In this document: piece after piece, positions 61,701 through 64,000 of the stretch
Position numbering within the stretch: position 1 is the first letter of the stretch
Layout of the letters: the number at the start of each line of letters is the position of its first letter
Assembly: GCA_016711205.1 (NCBI GenBank)
Contig: JADJTM010000002.1
Coordinates: 930,001-994,000 of the forward strand
From: Micropruina sp.
Lineage (GTDB): Bacteria > Actinomycetota > Actinomycetes > Propionibacteriales > Propionibacteriaceae
Length of the DNA stretch: 64,000 bases
Reading direction: 5' to 3'
Translations under genes and position numbers: made by a program
The notes under the pieces: generated by a model
What the model was told of the DNA's origin: nothing
What the model saw: only the letters and a program-made list of their open reading frames with translations
The model's database searches: none

Positions 61701-61755
61701 TGCAAAGTTTGCGCGGCCAGTGTCACATTCAATCCTCGATTATGCAAAGTTTACA
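61701..61755. promoter_or_regulatory. two LacI-type operators between divergent sugar genes
   Basis: TGCAAAGTTTGCG (61701-61713) and TGCAAAGTTTACA (61743-61755) are near-palindromes with the central symmetry expected of LacI-family sites. They are 42 bp apart, four helical turns. A half-site TGCAAAGTG begins at 61795. They lie between the permease operon and the lacI-type gene. Confidence 0.6.
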
Positions 61756-61861
61756 CAAAGTGGAAGCCTTCCCTTGCATTGTGCGAATCCTGGGTGCAAA
61801 GTGGGTAGTCCGTGTGAGTACGCAGGGTTCGGCCGGATGAGAAGGCGAATAGGGTGGCGGC

Positions 61862-63031
61862 GTGATCCGTAACGTGAGCGCAGCGGAGCCGGCGCAGTCA
61901 CCGGGTCGCCGCGCCAGCCGTGGGGCCAGCCTGGCCGATGTGGCCGCGCGTGCTGGGGTGTCGGTGGCGACCGCGTCACGGTCGCTGCGTGGTGTCGCGA
62001 AAGTGGCACCGGCCACCCGGGAACGGGTGCTCGACGCGGCGCAGGAACTCTCCTACGGTCTGGCGGTGCGCGCCTTCGATGCACAGATCGGTACCCGCGG
62101 TCGGCGCACGGTGGCCATCATCGTGCCTTTCTTCACCCGCTGGTACTTCAGCGCCGCGACGTCAGCAGCGCTCGAGCACCTGCGCGGCCGTGGCTACGAC
62201 GTCCTGCTCTACCACCTCGGTTACCCACAGGTGCGCGACGACTTCTTCGAGACCATGCCGCTCGCCGGTCGGGTCGACGGCATCCTGTCGCTGTCCATGC
62301 CGCTCAGTGAGCAGCACACGCTGTCCCTGCGCGCCCTCGGCCTACCGCTGTCCAGCATCGGTTCGCACATCGAAGGCTGGCCATCGGTCGGTATCGACGA
62401 CGTCGCCGCGGGGGCGCTCGCGATCAACCACCTGCTCAACCAGGGCCATCGGCGGATCGGGTTGATCGCCGGTCAGGTCGATGATGCCCGCTTCGACTTC
62501 ACCGCGTCCGTCGGACGCAGGCTCGGGTACGAAGAGGCGCTCAACTCGGCCGGACTGGAACTGGACGATCGGCTGATGGTGGAAGGTCCGCACGGAATCG
62601 AGGGTGGTGCGGTCGCAATGACCCAACTGCTCGGCCGTCCCCATCTGCCCACGGCCGTGTTGGCCGAATACGACGAGCTCGCCATCGGTGCGATGTGGGC
62701 TCTGCGCCGGGCTGGTTTGAAGGTGCCTGGTGACGTCGCGATCGTCGGCATCGATGACATGGACATGGCCAGATTCGTCGACCTCACAACGGTGGCGCAG
62801 GACGTGGCCGCCCAGGGACGTATCGCCGCGGCCCAACTCGTGGGACTGCTCGGGGGGGAGGGTGGATCGAGCGACGAGCACGTCCTGCAGCCGACCCGCC
62901 TGATTCTTCGTGGCAGCACCGCCCCGCCGGGGTCATCCGCAGGGGCCCGGGCAGTCGCTCCGCCTCGGAAAATCTGTGAACGCAGTGGCTCTGGCATTGA
63001 AACCTCATCCACAGGCCTGAACACGGAATGA
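61862..63031 (+). CDS. LacI family transcriptional regulator
   Basis: 389 residues from GTG 61862. DNA-binding domain ASLADVAARAGVSVATASRS, then LRGVAKVAPATRERVLDAAQ with the hinge helix, then a periplasmic-binding-protein-like sensor domain (TVAIIVPFFTRWYFS, GILSLSMPLSEQHTLS, GIDDMDMARFVDLTTVAQD). A TAGGGT -10 (61850-61855) is 6 nt before the start, so probably leaderless. It is expected to repress the divergent AHSA1-permease-UspA operon. The C-terminal 40 residues are a poorly conserved extension. Confidence 0.92.
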   Translation: MIRNVSAAEPAQSPGRRASRGASLADVAARAGVSVATASRSLRGVAKVAPATRERVLDAAQELSYGLAVRAFDAQIGTRGRRTVAIIVPFFTRWYFSAATSAALEHLRGRGYDVLLYHLGYPQVRDDFFETMPLAGRVDGILSLSMPLSEQHTLSLRALGLPLSSIGSHIEGWPSVGIDDVAAGALAINHLLNQGHRRIGLIAGQVDDARFDFTASVGRRLGYEEALNSAGLELDDRLMVEGPHGIEGGAVAMTQLLGRPHLPTAVLAEYDELAIGAMWALRRAGLKVPGDVAIVGIDDMDMARFVDLTTVAQDVAAQGRIAAAQLVGLLGGEGGSSDEHVLQPTRLILRGSTAPPGSSAGARAVAPPRKICERSGSGIETSSTGLNTE

Positions 63032-63098
63032 CTCCGCGGCGGTCAGCGCTGACAATGGTGAGGTGTGCGCACGCAGACGCATCAACGGAAGGAACCCG

Positions 63099-63956
63099 AT
63101 GACTCAGCCCAACCCGCGGCTCAGCTCGCTGTTCGAGTTGCAGTACCCACAGACGGTCGGCATCTACGACAGCTATCCGCAGGCGCAGGCCGCCGTCGAC
63201 CACCTGGCCGACCAGAAGTTCGCCGTCGAGAACCTCGCCATCGTGGGCACCGATCTGAAGTCGGTCGAACGGGTCACCGGACGCCGCAACTGGGGGACTG
63301 TGATGATCACCGGCCTGCAGAACGGCCTGTCCACCGGCCTGATGGTGACGTTCATCCTGTGGTTCCTGCAACCGCAGACGAACCCGCTGCTCCTGCTGCC
63401 CGGTGCGCTGCTGATCGGCATTCTGATCGGCATCGTGTTCGCCGCGATCGCGTATGCGTCCTCGCGCGGCAAGCGCGACTTCAACTCGATCAGCCAGACC
63501 GTGGCCGCCAAGTACGAGGTGCTGAGCGAGCACAAGGTCGCCGGCCAGGCGCGCGAATTGCTGGCGGGCATGCCGGGTGCGCGGGCCGCCGCCTTCGATC
63601 CGCGCAACCAACGGGGCGCATGGCCGGCGCCGGAACAGCAGCAGTACCCGCAGCAGCAGTACGCCCACACGGGTCAGCAGCCCGCCCAGCCGGCGCAACC
63701 GCAACCCTACGGTGCTGACGCCACGCAGCAGCCGTACCAGCCGCAGCAGTACGGCCACTCACCGGCGCAACCCTTCGATCCGGGCGCGCAGCCGTCGTAC
63801 GGCCAGCCGTCCGCACCGCAGCCGGCGACCGAACCCGCCGGGCAACCCTACGGGTCCTACCGCAGCGATGAGGGACTGGGGCAGCCGCCCTCGTCGGAGC
63901 AGTCGCAGGAGTCGACCCCGGAATCGGACGGACGCACGCCGCGCGCCGACACCTGA
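63099..63956 (+). CDS. general stress protein (YflT/GSP17M-like domain) with Gln/Pro-rich tail
   Basis: 285 residues from ATG 63099 (GGAAGGAA ribosome site). The N-terminal domain (TVGIYDSYPQAQAAVDHLAD, FAVENLAIVGTDLKSVERVT) matches the general stress protein 17M-type fold. A glycine-zipper-like hydrophobic segment follows, GLQNGLSTGLMVTFILWFLQ and PGALLIGILIGIVFAAIAYA, so it is probably membrane associated. The last 115 residues are Gln/Pro/Tyr-rich low complexity (YQPQQYGHSPAQPF). Function unknown. Confidence 0.85.
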   Translation: MTQPNPRLSSLFELQYPQTVGIYDSYPQAQAAVDHLADQKFAVENLAIVGTDLKSVERVTGRRNWGTVMITGLQNGLSTGLMVTFILWFLQPQTNPLLLLPGALLIGILIGIVFAAIAYASSRGKRDFNSISQTVAAKYEVLSEHKVAGQARELLAGMPGARAAAFDPRNQRGAWPAPEQQQYPQQQYAHTGQQPAQPAQPQPYGADATQQPYQPQQYGHSPAQPFDPGAQPSYGQPSAPQPATEPAGQPYGSYRSDEGLGQPPSSEQSQESTPESDGRTPRADT

Positions 63957-64000
63957 CGGCCGAGCAGCGCCGCCGCCACGCGGTCGAGGCATGCGAAAGG

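Overview
The window is chromosomal DNA from a high-GC actinobacterium, most likely a facultatively or microaerobically living member of the Propionibacteriales. This placement is inferred from gene content. The pointers are a long run of genes in the M. tuberculosis Rv1201c-Rv1232c order (dapD, dapE, LOG protein, DivIVA-domain protein, DUF3117, glgA/glgM, glgC, O-methyltransferase, tatB, MgtE-N/CBS protein, mrp), a 7Fe ferredoxin next to dapC, an LpqH-like lipoprotein, and many start codons 5-8 nt behind a TANNNT -10 box (leaderless transcripts). There are about 58 genes, two apparently intact insertion sequences, one decayed IS481-type element and toxin-antitoxin remnants. I recognised no rRNA, tRNA or CRISPR.

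Layout. 1-5.5 kb: 5' end of rmuC, a small acidic protein, fdhD, and cydDC for cytochrome bd assembly. 5.8-9.0 kb: pyruvate formate-lyase and its activase. 9-13 kb: accessory stretch with a ClbS/DfsB-like protein, two broken VapC fragments beside an intact AbrB-type antitoxin, ychF and a 1.37-kb IS. 13.5-18.5 kb: GNAT plus citrate synthase (minus strand), a YbjQ protein and a large pullulanase-type debranching enzyme. 18.9-26.7 kb: TetR regulator, YitT membrane protein coupled to a HisC-like aminotransferase, Lrp regulator, zinc alcohol dehydrogenase, an Ig-like-repeat lipoprotein, DoxX protein and an MFS permease. 27-33 kb: transketolase, a repeat array holding the decayed IS481 element, and an ABC exporter. 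33.4-40.6 kb: cell-envelope block with a modular cell-wall hydrolase, LpqH-like lipoprotein, SppA peptidase and VanW protein. 40.7-42.2 kb: IS3-type element lodged in the loop of a dispersed palindromic repeat. 42.3-59.2 kb: conserved core with folD, ferredoxin, dapC, dapD, dapE, LCP protein, LOG protein, glgA, glgC, dapA, tatB and mrp. 59.3-64 kb: UspA, an SLC45-like sugar permease with an AHSA1 protein, the divergent LacI regulator, and a stress protein.

How it fits together. DapA, DapD, DapC and DapE supply most of the succinylase route to meso-diaminopimelate. GlgC and GlgA/GlgM make alpha-glucan and the pullulanase trims it. PFL/PflA, FdhD and CydDC point to formate-producing, low-oxygen metabolism. 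The LacI-SLC45 locus looks like a small sugar-uptake regulon with two visible operators.

The most unusual features are a cell-wall hydrolase whose NlpC/P60 domain appears inserted inside a split glucosaminidase domain, at least five families of dispersed palindromic repeats with insertion sequences landing inside two of them, and a leader with competing helices in front of the hydrolase.
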